Assembly: GCF_017301735.1 (NCBI RefSeq)
Contig: NZ_CP071090.1
Span: 13,127,001-13,191,000 of the forward strand
Direction of reading: 5' to 3'
DNA from: Pyxidicoccus parkwaysis
GTDB lineage: Bacteria > Myxococcota > Myxococcia > Myxococcales > Myxococcaceae
Length of the DNA: 64,000 nt
The position numbers and the translations under genes were made by a program. The notes under the pieces are model-generated. The model searched no databases, was not told where the DNA came from, and worked only from the letters and a program-made list of their open reading frames with translations. Of this stretch, positions 42,746-51,812 are shown piece after piece (position 1 is the first letter of the stretch; the number at the start of each line of letters is the position of its first letter).

Positions 42746-43675
42746 TCAGGGGCAGGAACGGCAGTCCAGCCCGCAGTTGTCATAGCGATTGGAGGTACCG
42801 CACCGTTCGGTGGCCTGACACACGGTGTCGCCGCACACATGGACATCCTGGACGCGCAGCCGCGTGGTGAGGGGCCGGTGGTAGGTGGTGCCGTTGTACG
42901 TGCAGGACGTGAAGTAGAGCCCGCTCGCGTCCAGCGTGCAGTACGTCGTGCAGGCGCCCACGTATGTCAGGGGCGCGCAGGGCGTGGAGGACTCGCTGCC
43001 GCCGTTGAGCAGGGGACCGCACGCGCGCGAGGTGCTCTCACCGGGGCCCAGCGGCTCGCGGTCGGAGCCCACGAAGATTCCCTGCCCCGAGAAGAGGTTG
43101 CCGAAGAAGCAGGACTCCCGCCGCGAGTGCGAGGCCAATTCGTCCGCGGTGAAGGAGATGGGCGTGGCCGCCGCGTCCCGGCCGAGGACGGAGATGGACA
43201 CCTCTTCTGCCAGCCGGTTGGCGTGCGCGCCCAGGCACGCGGACACCACCTGCTGCTCCTCCAGCGTGGGCAATTGTCCCGAGGCCCAGCCGGGCGCGAG
43301 CCCGAGCGAGCCGGGCCACGTGTACTGCTGGCCCGTGGACGGCTCCGTGTACGTGCGCGTCTGCCCCGCCGGTACGGCGCAGCGGACCACGTAGCGCATC
43401 ACCAGGTTCGCCATCGCCGGGTTCGTCTGGAACCAGGTGTTGAAGGCGCTCGAGGACAGGCCGCTGAAGGACAGCCCGTTGAACGAGAGGCCATTGAAGG
43501 ACAGGCCGTTGAACGACAGTCCATTGAACGACAGGCCATTGAGGTCTTCGATGGCCTCCTCCTGATGTGCGGGCGGCGGTGCTGGTGGCTCGGCCTCCAC
43601 GGGGCCGCAGCCGGCGGCGAGACACAGCACGGGCATCAGCGCCCGAAACGTCTGCTTGAACCTGCTTGCTTGCAT
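42746..43675 (-). CDS. Lipoprotein with N-G-L-S-F repeats and Cys-rich C-terminus (paralogue B)
   Basis: A 309-residue lipoprotein in the opposite orientation to paralogue A. The signal peptide LMPVLCLAAGC carries a lipobox. A Pro/Ala/Glu linker leads to five NGLSF units plus SGLSS (residues 46-75). The globular core matches A closely: FNTWFQTNPAMANLVMRYVV, RCAVPAGQTRTYTEPSTGQQ, RESCFFGNLFSGQGIFVG. It ends with a Cys-rich module (TYVGACTTYCTLDASG, VHVCGDTVCQATERCG, CGLDCRSC). The acidic insertion of A is missing. The two genes converge with 56 bp between stops, so the pair arose by inverted duplication or opposite insertion. It is probably exposed on the outer membrane. The repeat spacing of five residues recalls pentapeptide-repeat proteins, but the consensus differs. 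Confidence 0.86.
   Translation of the reverse strand: MQASRFKQTFRALMPVLCLAAGCGPVEAEPPAPPPAHQEEAIEDLNGLSFNGLSFNGLSFNGLSFNGLSFSGLSSSAFNTWFQTNPAMANLVMRYVVRCAVPAGQTRTYTEPSTGQQYTWPGSLGLAPGWASGQLPTLEEQQVVSACLGAHANRLAEEVSISVLGRDAAATPISFTADELASHSRRESCFFGNLFSGQGIFVGSDREPLGPGESTSRACGPLLNGGSESSTPCAPLTYVGACTTYCTLDASGLYFTSCTYNGTTYHRPLTTRLRVQDVHVCGDTVCQATERCGTSNRYDNCGLDCRSCP
43451..43540 (-). repeat. Six 15-bp coding repeats (N-G-L-S-F) in lipoprotein B
   Basis: Five NGLSF units and one SGLSS unit, 15 bases each, with synonymous codon variation. The number and position relative to the lipobox are nearly the same as in paralogue A. Confidence 0.85.
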
Positions 43676-44151
43676 CTGCTCCTCGGTCTCCAGGGCTCAC
43701 CGGAGGGCTCACGCGGAGCCCGCTCCGGGAAGGCCGCCTCGGGAGCACGAGCACGGTGTTGGTGGCCTCCTGTGCGGGAAAGTTGCACTTGCACTGCGCA
43801 TGGGGAAGTCGGGGGGCCCTGTGGGTCTACGTGCTCGTCCACATTCGTTGCGTCGGCTCGACGCAGGGCGTGTGCGCATTCATCGCGCAAGGAGCGTTCG
43901 TCGCTCACGGGTGCAGCGCGACTCGCGATGAGAAGACGTGGACAGAGGCTCCTGGCATCTCGGGGCAGTTGGTGCGTGGCGTGGTGGACGCTGCTTCGTG
44001 CATCCGTCCGTTGCCGGATGCTGGCCTCGTCAGTGCCGCACGCATGCGGGCGTCGCGGATGGGCGGCGTGGTCGTCGCGTGGTCAGATCCATTTGCACGT
44101 GACGGGACTCGCCGTCGCGGGGGTTCCCGACTGGCGCAGCGGGAGAGGGCG
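43676..44151. other. Intergenic region between lipoprotein B and cyclase-ATPase gene
   Basis: 476 bp between divergent genes, the longest gene-free stretch in the window. Composition is slightly less GC-biased. The frame of the downstream gene is open throughout, but the translation is rich in unlikely residues and has no ribosome site. A possible AT-richer promoter patch lies near 43770-43800. No sigma-54 site fits. Confidence 0.5.
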
Positions 44152-47100
44152 ATGGGAGATGTCTTGCGAAGGCTGACGCTGCCACCGACGGGGACGCTGA
44201 GGGCCGTGCCCGAGCATGCGCCGGAGCCAGACACCACTCCGGAGCCGGCCGCGCCCACCGGCACGGTGGCGCTGGTCTTCACCGACGTGCAGGGCTCTAC
44301 GCGGCTGTGGGAGCGCTGCAACGCGGGCATGGGCGCCGCGCTGAAGGTGCACGACGAAGTGCTGCGCTCGCTGCTGGCGCGCGGCAACGGCTACGAGGTG
44401 AAGACGCAGGGCGACTCCTTCATGGTGGCCTTCCCCACCGTGCTGGAGGCGCTGCGCTGGTGTCTGGATGCGCAGGAGGCGCTGCTGCGCGCGCCCTGGC
44501 CGGCGGAGGTCCTCGCGCAGCCGGAGGCCGCGGAGGAGCACGGCCCGCGCGGCCTGTTGAATCGAGGCTTGCGCGTGCGCATGGGCGTCCACGTGGGCGA
44601 GCCCGAGTGCCGCGTCGACGAGCAGACGGGGCGCACGGACTACCTGGGCCGCATGGTGAACGTGGCGGCGCGGGTGACGTCGGCGGGACATGGCGGACAG
44701 GTGCTGGTGAGCGGCGGCGCGTGGGCGCAGGTGGCGCCAGCGGTGGAGTCGCTGGGCCGGCCCGCGGTGCGCCCGCTCGGCGCGTTCCGCCTCAAGGGCA
44801 TCGACGATGCGGTGGCGCTGGTGGAGGTGCTGCCGGCGGCGCTGTCGGACCGGCGCTTCGGCGCGCCCCGGGCGCCGCGCGACAGGCAGGGCAACGTGCC
44901 CGTGGTGCGCGATGGCCTCGTGGGCCGGAGCGCGGAGTTGGCGACGCTGAAGCGCTGGCTCGCGGACGGCGTGCGGCTCGTCACCGTGCTGGGGCCGGGC
45001 GGCATGGGCAAGACGCGGCTGGCCTCGCACTTCGGCGCGCTGGAGCTGGAGTCGGGCGTCTGGGAGGGCGGCGTCTGGCTGTGCGAGTTGGCGGAGGTGC
45101 AGTCCGCGGACGCGCTCTGCCACGCGGTGGGCCAGGCGCTGGGCGTGGCGCTGCGGCGGGACGGAGACCCCACCGAGCCCGTGGAGCGGCTGGGCCGCGT
45201 GCTGGATGACTGCGGAGACGTGCTCGTCATCCTCGACAACCTGGAGCAGGCGGTGCGGCACGTGCCGGCCACGCTGGGACGGTGGATGTCCCTGGCCCCG
45301 CGCGCGCGCTTCGTTACCACCTCGCGCGAGTCGCTGCGCCTGCCCGGTGAGCGCCTGTTGGATTTGACGCCGCTGGCGGTGCCGGAGGTGGGCGAGTGGC
45401 GGCTGGAGGAGGTCTCTCGCTCGGATGCGGTGCGCCTCTTCGTGCAGCGGGCGCGCGAGGCGCGAGGGGACTTCGAGCTGACGGCGGAGGAGGCGCCCCG
45501 CGTCGCGGACATCGTGCGGCAGTTGGACGGCATCGCCCTGGCGCTGGAGCTGGCGGCGGCGCGCATGGCGCTCCTGAGCGTGAGCCAGCTGCTGGAGCGG
45601 CTGTCGCGCCGCTTCGAGTTGCTGCGCGGCGGCCGTCGGGACGCGAGCGCGCGGCAGGCCACGCTGCGCGGAGCCATCGACTGGTCCTGGAACCTGCTGG
45701 ACCCCGCCGAGCAGACGGCGCTGGCGTGCTGCTCCGTGTTCAGCGGTGGCTTCACGCTGGAAGCGGCGGAGGCGGTGATGGTGCTGCCGGACGACGCGCC
45801 GGTGCTGGAGGTGCTGGAGTCGCTGCGCGCCAAGTCACTGCTGCGGGTGCTGGAGCCGGAGGACCCGGGTGGGGAGCGGCGGCTGGGCCAGTACGAGAGC
45901 ATCCGTCAGTACGCGGCGGCGAAGCTGCGGGAGTTGGGCGGAGCGGAGGCGCTCGCGCAGCGGCACGCGGACTGGTACCTCGCGGTGGCGCGGGGGCTGC
46001 GCGAGCGCGTGCGCAGCCCCGGCGGAGCGGAGGCGCTGCGGCAGCTCGCGCTGGAGCGGGAGAACCTGCTGTCTGTGTGTGACAACGGGCTGCGGGTGAT
46101 GCCCGCCACGCCGGCCTCGGTGGAGCGCGCGCTGGAAGCGCTGGTGGTGCTGGAGCCGGAAGTCGTGACACGAGGGCCGGTGAGCCTGCTGTTGGCGCGG
46201 CTGGACTCGGCGCTGGCGCTGGCGGGCACCGTGGCGGTCTCTCCGCGTCTGCTGGCCGAGTCGCTCGCGGCGCGGGGCCGGGTGATGCTGGAGGCGGGGC
46301 ACCTGGACCAGGCGCGGGAGGATTTGGAGGCCGCGCGCATCGCGCTGAAGGGGCTGGGCCTGGTGACGGGAGAGAAGCGCGTGCTGGTGGACCTGTCCAT
46401 CGTCGCGCGCCACGAGGGCGAGGTGCCGCGCGCGTGGGCGCTGGTGCGCGAGGCGCTGCGGCTGCCGTCGGGGGAGGAGCGCTGGCTGGAGGCGTACGCG
46501 CTGGGCAACCTGGGGCTGGTGGAGCAGGCGCGCTGTGGCGCGGAGGCGGCCATTCCGCACCTGCGGGACGCGCAGGTGTTGTTCCGCTCGGTGGGGGACG
46601 TGACGTTCGAGGTGGGCTTCCTCACCAACTGCGCGGTGGCCATCGGCGAGGCGGGGCGCACGCGCGAGGCGCTGGCGCTGCTGGAGGAGGCGATGACTCG
46701 CGCGGCCAGCGTGGGAGACCGGGCGGGGCATGCGCTGGCTCGGCTCAACCTGGGCTGCTTCCTGCTGGAGGAGGGACGGGCGCTGGACGCGCGCGAGCAC
46801 CTGCTGGCGGCGGGACGCATGGGGCGGCAGTTGGGGCAGCGTCTGCTGGAGTGCACGGCGCTGGGTGAACTGGGACGCGCGGAGGCGGTGCTGGGCTCGC
46901 TGGAGGAAGCGTGGGCGCGGCTGTCGGAGGCGGTGTCCGGGCTGGGTCGGGTGTCTCGAGGACAGGCGCTGCGCTTCGCCATCCATCGTGCCGCGGTGGA
47001 GGCCTTCCTGGGAGACCCGGCGGCCGCGGAGGCGAGCTTCGTGGTGCTGGAGGGCGCGCCCGAGCTGCAGGAAGACCCGGTGCTGCGTGAGCTGGTCGCG

Positions 47101-47313
47101 CTGCTGCGAGGCGCGGTGGACGTGGTGTGCGCGAGGGCCATGCTGGCTGACTCCGAGCGGGTGCTGCTGGCCCGGGAGGCGCTGCGCCGCCGCATGGAGC
47201 GGGCGCGCTGCGCTCCAGCGGAGGCGGTGTCTTCAGACCTGCGAGGCGCGCTGCGTTTCCTGGAGGGCATGCTGAGCAACGCATGCGCTTCCGGCCCGTC
47301 CGCCCGGACCTGA
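44152..47313 (+). CDS. Class III adenylate cyclase domain fused to STAND ATPase and TPR-like repeats
   Basis: A 1053-residue signalling protein. GGGAGAGGGCG precedes ATG 44152. The N-terminal cyclase domain (about 35-240) has the first metal Asp in FTDVQGSTRLW, the Lys and second Asp in YEVKTQGDSFMVAF, the adenine-specifying Asp in DYLGRMVN, and the transition-state Asn and Arg in VNVAARV, so it should make cAMP. An NB-ARC-like ATPase follows, with Walker A GPGGMGKTRLA (near 282) and Walker B VLVILDNLEQ (near 358), then SRESLRLPGE and a winged-helix segment with AIDWSWNLLDPAEQTALACC. The remainder is helical repeats of TPR type. This cyclase-ATPase-TPR order is known from actinobacteria and myxobacteria. 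Ligand binding to the repeats may control the cyclase (inference). Confidence 0.92.
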   Translation: MGDVLRRLTLPPTGTLRAVPEHAPEPDTTPEPAAPTGTVALVFTDVQGSTRLWERCNAGMGAALKVHDEVLRSLLARGNGYEVKTQGDSFMVAFPTVLEALRWCLDAQEALLRAPWPAEVLAQPEAAEEHGPRGLLNRGLRVRMGVHVGEPECRVDEQTGRTDYLGRMVNVAARVTSAGHGGQVLVSGGAWAQVAPAVESLGRPAVRPLGAFRLKGIDDAVALVEVLPAALSDRRFGAPRAPRDRQGNVPVVRDGLVGRSAELATLKRWLADGVRLVTVLGPGGMGKTRLASHFGALELESGVWEGGVWLCELAEVQSADALCHAVGQALGVALRRDGDPTEPVERLGRVLDDCGDVLVILDNLEQAVRHVPATLGRWMSLAPRARFVTTSRESLRLPGERLLDLTPLAVPEVGEWRLEEVSRSDAVRLFVQRAREARGDFELTAEEAPRVADIVRQLDGIALALELAAARMALLSVSQLLERLSRRFELLRGGRRDASARQATLRGAIDWSWNLLDPAEQTALACCSVFSGGFTLEAAEAVMVLPDDAPVLEVLESLRAKSLLRVLEPEDPGGERRLGQYESIRQYAAAKLRELGGAEALAQRHADWYLAVARGLRERVRSPGGAEALRQLALERENLLSVCDNGLRVMPATPASVERALEALVVLEPEVVTRGPVSLLLARLDSALALAGTVAVSPRLLAESLAARGRVMLEAGHLDQAREDLEAARIALKGLGLVTGEKRVLVDLSIVARHEGEVPRAWALVREALRLPSGEERWLEAYALGNLGLVEQARCGAEAAIPHLRDAQVLFRSVGDVTFEVGFLTNCAVAIGEAGRTREALALLEEAMTRAASVGDRAGHALARLNLGCFLLEEGRALDAREHLLAAGRMGRQLGQRLLECTALGELGRAEAVLGSLEEAWARLSEAVSGLGRVSRGQALRFAIHRAAVEAFLGDPAAAEASFVVLEGAPELQEDPVLRELVALLRGAVDVVCARAMLADSERVLLAREALRRRMERARCAPAEAVSSDLRGALRFLEGMLSNACASGPSART

Positions 47314-47505
47314 GCGCAACGCGTTGCTGGGCCCGCCTCACTCCGCCGGGTGCACTCCGCGCACTTCCTGGGCGCCATGCGCGCCTCAAGCGGCCACGCA
47401 CGCCACGCGGCCACGCAGGGGGAGCCACGAAGGTGCCGCACCTGCCGCGTGAGTGCGACCCGGGCCTCGGGGCATCTCCCTCGCCCGGCGTGTTAAGCAC
47501 GGCGC

Positions 47506-48489
47506 ATGGCGAGATTCAGGGTGAGGTGGGGACGTCTTCTGGGGACGCTGCTCGGCGTGGCGCTGCTCGTGGGGACGGTGAAGCTCTTCACTGCGGAGTT
47601 GCCTCCCGCGCCACCGCATGCGCGGGCGGTGCCGGAACTGAAGGCCGTGCCTCCGATGGAGGTCTGCTGGCTGGAGCTGTCGCGGAGCGACGTCTGGGGC
47701 CAGCTCGGCACGGCGGGCCTCACGCACACGGGCACGTGGAAGAACACGGCCTCCGCACTGCTGGTGCGCCATCCCCTGGGAGACGTGCTCATCGACGCGG
47801 GCTACAGCCCCAACGTGCGCGAAGAGGTGAAGCACCGACCGCCCATCGCGCGCTTCTTCAATGAGACAGCGCTCAACGGGACGCGTGACTGGTCCACGCT
47901 GACGGCGGCGTTCCAGAAGGTGGGCGCCTCGCCGGAGGGCTTGAAGTGGTTCATCCCCTCGCACGCGCACCTGGACCACCTGGGCGGCATGGTGGAATTG
48001 CGCCAGGTGCCCGTGCTCCTGCCCCAGGAAGAGCTGTCCCTCATCCAGAGCTGGCGGACGCGCAAGGAGGTCTTCCCCGAGCACGCCCAGGCCTTGGAGG
48101 GACGCATGACGGCCATGACCTTCGAGCCGAAACCCTACGAGAACTTCGATGAGCGCTTCGATGTCTTCGGAGACGGCGCGCTGGTGGTGACGCGGATTCC
48201 CGGCCACACGCCGGGCAGCATCGCCACCTTCGTGAACCTCTCGCCCGAGCGGCGGCTGGTCCACGTGGGCGACACCGTCAACCTCGCCGAGTCCGTGGAG
48301 CGGCGCCTGCCCAAGAGCACGGTGCTCCAGTTCTTCACGGACACGGACTCCGATGCCGCGAAGGAGCAGGTGGCCCGCCTCTCGCAGCTCCACGAAATGG
48401 CCCCCGAGCTGCGCTTCCTCCCCGCGCATGACCGTGACGCCTGGGAGAAGTTCTTCGGAAGTCCCTGGAGCTGCGTGAAGGCGCGGTAG
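47506..48489 (+). CDS. Membrane-anchored metallo-beta-lactamase-fold hydrolase
   Basis: A 327-residue protein. Residues 10-28 are a hydrophobic anchor (LLGTLLGVALLVGTVKLF), so the enzyme domain is probably periplasmic. The metal site is intact: HxHxDH in IPSHAHLDHLGG, the third-ligand His in IPGHTPGS, the bridging Asp in HVGDTVN, and the last His in LPAHDRDAW. This set binds two zinc ions, as in AHL lactonases and related hydrolases. The substrate could be a lactone, ester or phosphodiester and cannot be told. The stop lies 17 bp before the next gene's GTG, so both form an operon. Confidence 0.9.
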   Translation: MARFRVRWGRLLGTLLGVALLVGTVKLFTAELPPAPPHARAVPELKAVPPMEVCWLELSRSDVWGQLGTAGLTHTGTWKNTASALLVRHPLGDVLIDAGYSPNVREEVKHRPPIARFFNETALNGTRDWSTLTAAFQKVGASPEGLKWFIPSHAHLDHLGGMVELRQVPVLLPQEELSLIQSWRTRKEVFPEHAQALEGRMTAMTFEPKPYENFDERFDVFGDGALVVTRIPGHTPGSIATFVNLSPERRLVHVGDTVNLAESVERRLPKSTVLQFFTDTDSDAAKEQVARLSQLHEMAPELRFLPAHDRDAWEKFFGSPWSCVKAR

Positions 48490-48506
48490 CCCGAGAGGAG
48501 GCAGGG

Positions 48507-49952
48507 GTGAGGGACTCGAAGACCGCACGGAGACTCGAGGCCGCGGTGCGCTCCGTGGTGGAGGAGACGCCCGCGCCCACGACGGACGCGCTCCTGCGGG
48601 AAGACCTCCTGCCCGTGGCACACGGTTGGTTGTTGCTGTGCCTGTTGCGTCAGCTCAGCCGGCAGCGCTGGATGATGCGGATGGTGAAGGAGCGCATCAC
48701 CGGACGCGGGCTCGACGAGGACGAGGGAGACGTGCCGGGCTACGCGGGCTGGAAGTACTGCTTCCACGGCATCGGCTGCTACTTCGAAGGCCCGGGCGAG
48801 CTCATCGACATGGACTTCCTCGACGAGGAGGGAGCGACCATCGACGCGTACTTCTTCGCCCAGCGAATCCTGTCACTCACCGAGCCCGCGCTGCCCGAGT
48901 CGCGCCTGCTCGCGCTCCTGCCCGGTGCCTCGCTGATGGTGGACGCCATCGATGACCTGCGCGCCGGAGGTCTCTTCGGACGGCCCGAGCTGGCGAATGC
49001 CTTCCGGCTCCCGCCCGAGCTGGAGGCACTCGCCGAGGTTGCGGAGTCACTGGACCTGTCGAGCGACGAAGCCACCACGCGCTGTCTGGCGCACCTGCGC
49101 GACTTCGAGGCACTGGCCACGCGTCCTGCTGGCGAGGTGTTCCAGGTGAAGGCCGAGGCCATGCGCCGCTCCCGGCGCGACTGGCTCCTCGCGCACGCCG
49201 GAACGCCCGGGTCGGCGGAAGAGGCCCTCGCGGCGCTGCAGGGGCTCTCCACGGACGAGGAACAGGTCCGTGCCTGCGTCCGCATCATCGAGGGGCCGGT
49301 TTCCTCCGCGACGGGCGATGCGGTGAAGCGCCTGGACGCGCTGCCGGGAGCCGCCGGGAGCGAGGCCGTGCTGCGCCTCGCGCTGCAGCGGCTGTCCCCC
49401 AGCGAGCATCACCCCTACTCCATGCACGCTGCCGCGAAGTACCTCCTCGCGCGGGACATCGAGCGGGAGCGCGTGCTCGCGGCGATGCTCGCCTTCGCGC
49501 GGGTGAATCCGGTGAAGGGCTATGGCGGCAACCCGTTCATCGGAGACTTCGCGCTGCTCGCGCTGGAGTACGCGCACGAGCATGCACGCGAGCTGGTCCG
49601 CCTGGCGCTGCGCTCCTCCGTGCCCGCCTCGCGTCAGCGCGTCGCGGCCGTGCTCTTCGTCATCGACCGTCCCTGGTGCCACCACGAGCTGGCGGCGGCC
49701 CTCCAGGAGTCGGACCGTGAGCCGGGCGCGCTGATGCTCGCGGTGGCGCTGTCCCGGAGCCAGTCCGACCTGGCGCGTGCCATGGCCTCGCGCTGGCACC
49801 GGGCACATCCGCTGCCTCCGTCGGAAGGCCCGGGCTTCACCTGGGCGGAGGTGGAGGATGCGAACGCCTCCGGCTGGTTCGACGTCGAGGTGGAGAAGGC
49901 GCGCGAGTGGGTGGCCCGAGCGGCGCCACGCCTCCCCGAGACACTCCCCTGA
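48507..49952 (+). CDS. Hypothetical protein with DUF6896-like N-terminal domain and helical repeats
   Basis: A 481-residue soluble protein. GGAGG precedes GTG 48507. Residues 55-110 contain WKYCFHGIGCYFEGPGELID and MDFLDEEGATIDAYFFAQRI, resembling the DUF6896 pattern (W-x-F-H-G-x-G-C then D-x-D-F). The rest, about 150-470, is a series of helix pairs like HEAT repeats (ASRQRVAAVLFVIDRPWCHH, ELAAALQESDREPGALMLAV). No signal peptide is present. No enzyme motif is clear. It is co-transcribed with the metallo-beta-lactamase-fold protein, and a hairpin starting 4 bases after the stop ends the operon. Confidence 0.8.
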   Translation: MRDSKTARRLEAAVRSVVEETPAPTTDALLREDLLPVAHGWLLLCLLRQLSRQRWMMRMVKERITGRGLDEDEGDVPGYAGWKYCFHGIGCYFEGPGELIDMDFLDEEGATIDAYFFAQRILSLTEPALPESRLLALLPGASLMVDAIDDLRAGGLFGRPELANAFRLPPELEALAEVAESLDLSSDEATTRCLAHLRDFEALATRPAGEVFQVKAEAMRRSRRDWLLAHAGTPGSAEEALAALQGLSTDEEQVRACVRIIEGPVSSATGDAVKRLDALPGAAGSEAVLRLALQRLSPSEHHPYSMHAAAKYLLARDIERERVLAAMLAFARVNPVKGYGGNPFIGDFALLALEYAHEHARELVRLALRSSVPASRQRVAAVLFVIDRPWCHHELAAALQESDREPGALMLAVALSRSQSDLARAMASRWHRAHPLPPSEGPGFTWAEVEDANASGWFDVEVEKAREWVARAAPRLPETLP

Positions 49953-49956
49953 AGTG

Positions 49957-49980
49957 TCACGACGCGCGCACCCGTCGTGA
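49957..49980 (+). terminator. Hairpin terminator of the hydrolase operon
   Basis: tcacgacg and cgtcgtga form a perfect 8-bp stem with an 8-base loop, four bases beyond the stop at 49952. There is no T-run after it. Confidence 0.55.
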
Positions 49981-50222
49981 AGACCCGTCTCTCCGCGGCC
50001 ACCTCCGCGCGTGGGGGATATCGGGGCACATCGGCATCGGGAGCCCGGAAGACATTCCCGATTCCGCCGTCCACTCCGGACGCATCCGCGTACCCACGTG
50101 ACGCATCCTCCGGCCCAGGCCGCGCGAGCCACCGGCGCGGCCCGGGGGGAAACCGTGGTGAAGGCGTCCTGGCACCAGCCCTGCAATCGCGCCCGCCACA
50201 CCCCTTCCCGAAGAGAGACGTG

Positions 50223-51716
50223 ATGCGCCTTCACGCCCGTACCCGCCCGCTCCTGAGGTCCACGCTCGCCGTGGCGACGCTGGGGGCCCTGTCCCTCCAC
50301 TGCAAGGACTCGGAGGACCCCGCGCCGCAGCCGGATGCCGGCACGAATCCGCAGGTGCTCTGCAACGGTGTTTTCAGCACCGGGGCGAAAATCAACGTCG
50401 CCAACCCGCAGCCCCTCGGTGACGTGCCGCTGCCCGAGCAGTCCTTCTGTGACTTCCACACCTTCTCGTGGAACCAGTTCATCTACCTGACGCAAATCGT
50501 CGAGGACGGGAATGACCCCGTCACGCCCACCAAGCCCCGCTTCCTGTCCTGGGCGCCCTGGTACAACCTGCTGAAGCCGAATGGCTCGCCGGCACCGGGC
50601 GCCTTCCCCGGCGGCACCACGACGCTCGAGGTCGGCATGCTCGACCAGAAGCAGGCCGGCGCGGGACAGGACGCGCTCGTCGACGTGGCGGGGCAGACGG
50701 TGCTCTACGACATCCGCTTCAACCAGACGCTCTACGACGGCGTCATCAGCGCGGGCTACTACACGCAGGCGGGCTACAACTCCCTCTGCCAGGCGGATGC
50801 GGGGAGCCCGCCCTTCACGGACTGTCCCAACCCGCAGCAGTTCTGGCTGCCGTGGGGCGACGGCACCAGCGCCAACCTGGGCTCCGTCGAAATCAAGACG
50901 GCGTGGCGCCAGTTCCCCGCCAACAACTGTCCCTCCACCACCATGTACTGCGCCGGCACCAACCTGGGGCTCGTGGGCCTGCACATCGCGCAGAAGACGC
51001 CGACGCATGGCGAGTGGGTCTGGGCCTCGTTCGAGCACATCGCCAACACGCCGGACTGCAACCCCGGCTCCAGCACGCCCATCAGTCAAATTTCGCCGCT
51101 GGGCACGTCCTGGTCGTTCTTCAACCCGGCGACGGCGCCCGCGGGCGTCATGTCGTCGCAGACGTGCGGCGTCACCCCGTCGAGCCCGCAGTGCAACCTG
51201 GACCCGCATGACGGCGCGGGCTTCAAGCAGGTGAACATCTGCCGCACGGACGCGCTGCCCGCGGGCGGCACGAGCAACGCCAACTGCGCCGTGGTGGGCT
51301 CGTCCTCCAGCGACCCGAACGCGAACAGCGGCGGCAACGTCTCCTGCCTCAACGCGACCTTCCGGCCGCAGCTCATCGGCGTCTGGAAGAACTACCAGCT
51401 CATCGGCACGCTGTGGACGAAGGGCACCCAGGCCCCCGACAGCGACTTCTGGATTCAGCTCTTCCAGCAGCCCAAGTCCGGCCTGCCGGAGAAGACGGCG
51501 GTGGGCTTCCCGCACCTCGCCAACACCACGCTGGAGACGTACCTCCAGACGGGCTCCACCGCGTATGACCCGAACGGCTCGTCCCTGTCCAACGCGGACA
51601 AGGCGGGCTGCTTCGGCTGCCACAACCCGGTGGCGCAGAACACGGACACGGACCTGAGCCACTTCCCGTCCAAGTTCGACGACTTCTCCCGGCCCCGCGT
51701 GCGCGCGCGGCGGTAG
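50223..51716 (+). CDS. Lipoprotein with C-terminal haem-binding CxxCH motif
   Basis: A 497-residue exported protein. ATG 50223 (MRLHARTRPLLRS) follows GAAGAGAG. The signal peptide ends LGALSLHC, a lipobox-like site. The body is Cys-, Asn- and Trp-rich (SFCDFHTFSWNQFIYLTQIV, RFLSWAPWYNLL, PNPQQFWLPWGDG, IKTAWRQFPANNC, GEWVWASFEHIANTPDC), with about twelve Cys. Near the C-terminus GCFGCHNP (about residues 462-469) is a CxxCH c-type haem site. A single haem at the end of a large Cys-rich domain suggests a periplasmic or surface oxidoreductase or electron-transfer role. I do not know a named family. The 270 bp upstream show no other gene. Confidence 0.82.
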   Translation: MRLHARTRPLLRSTLAVATLGALSLHCKDSEDPAPQPDAGTNPQVLCNGVFSTGAKINVANPQPLGDVPLPEQSFCDFHTFSWNQFIYLTQIVEDGNDPVTPTKPRFLSWAPWYNLLKPNGSPAPGAFPGGTTTLEVGMLDQKQAGAGQDALVDVAGQTVLYDIRFNQTLYDGVISAGYYTQAGYNSLCQADAGSPPFTDCPNPQQFWLPWGDGTSANLGSVEIKTAWRQFPANNCPSTTMYCAGTNLGLVGLHIAQKTPTHGEWVWASFEHIANTPDCNPGSSTPISQISPLGTSWSFFNPATAPAGVMSSQTCGVTPSSPQCNLDPHDGAGFKQVNICRTDALPAGGTSNANCAVVGSSSSDPNANSGGNVSCLNATFRPQLIGVWKNYQLIGTLWTKGTQAPDSDFWIQLFQQPKSGLPEKTAVGFPHLANTTLETYLQTGSTAYDPNGSSLSNADKAGCFGCHNPVAQNTDTDLSHFPSKFDDFSRPRVRARR

Positions 51717-51812
51717 TGACGCCCTTGGCACCTGGAAGGTCGTGACTATCTTCCCGCGCACATCCGGCTCCGGGGCCTCGCGCTCCGGCGCTGTGCACAG
51801 GGAGGAAACTGC

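Noticed and set aside
43770..43800. Sigma-54-like sequence around gggaaagttgcacttgc
   Set aside because: Spacing between the GG and GC elements is wrong by two or more bases.
43676..44151. N-terminal extension of the cyclase gene to 43666
   Set aside because: The extra 162 codons have unlikely composition and no ribosome site; GGGAGAGGG before ATG 44152 marks the start.
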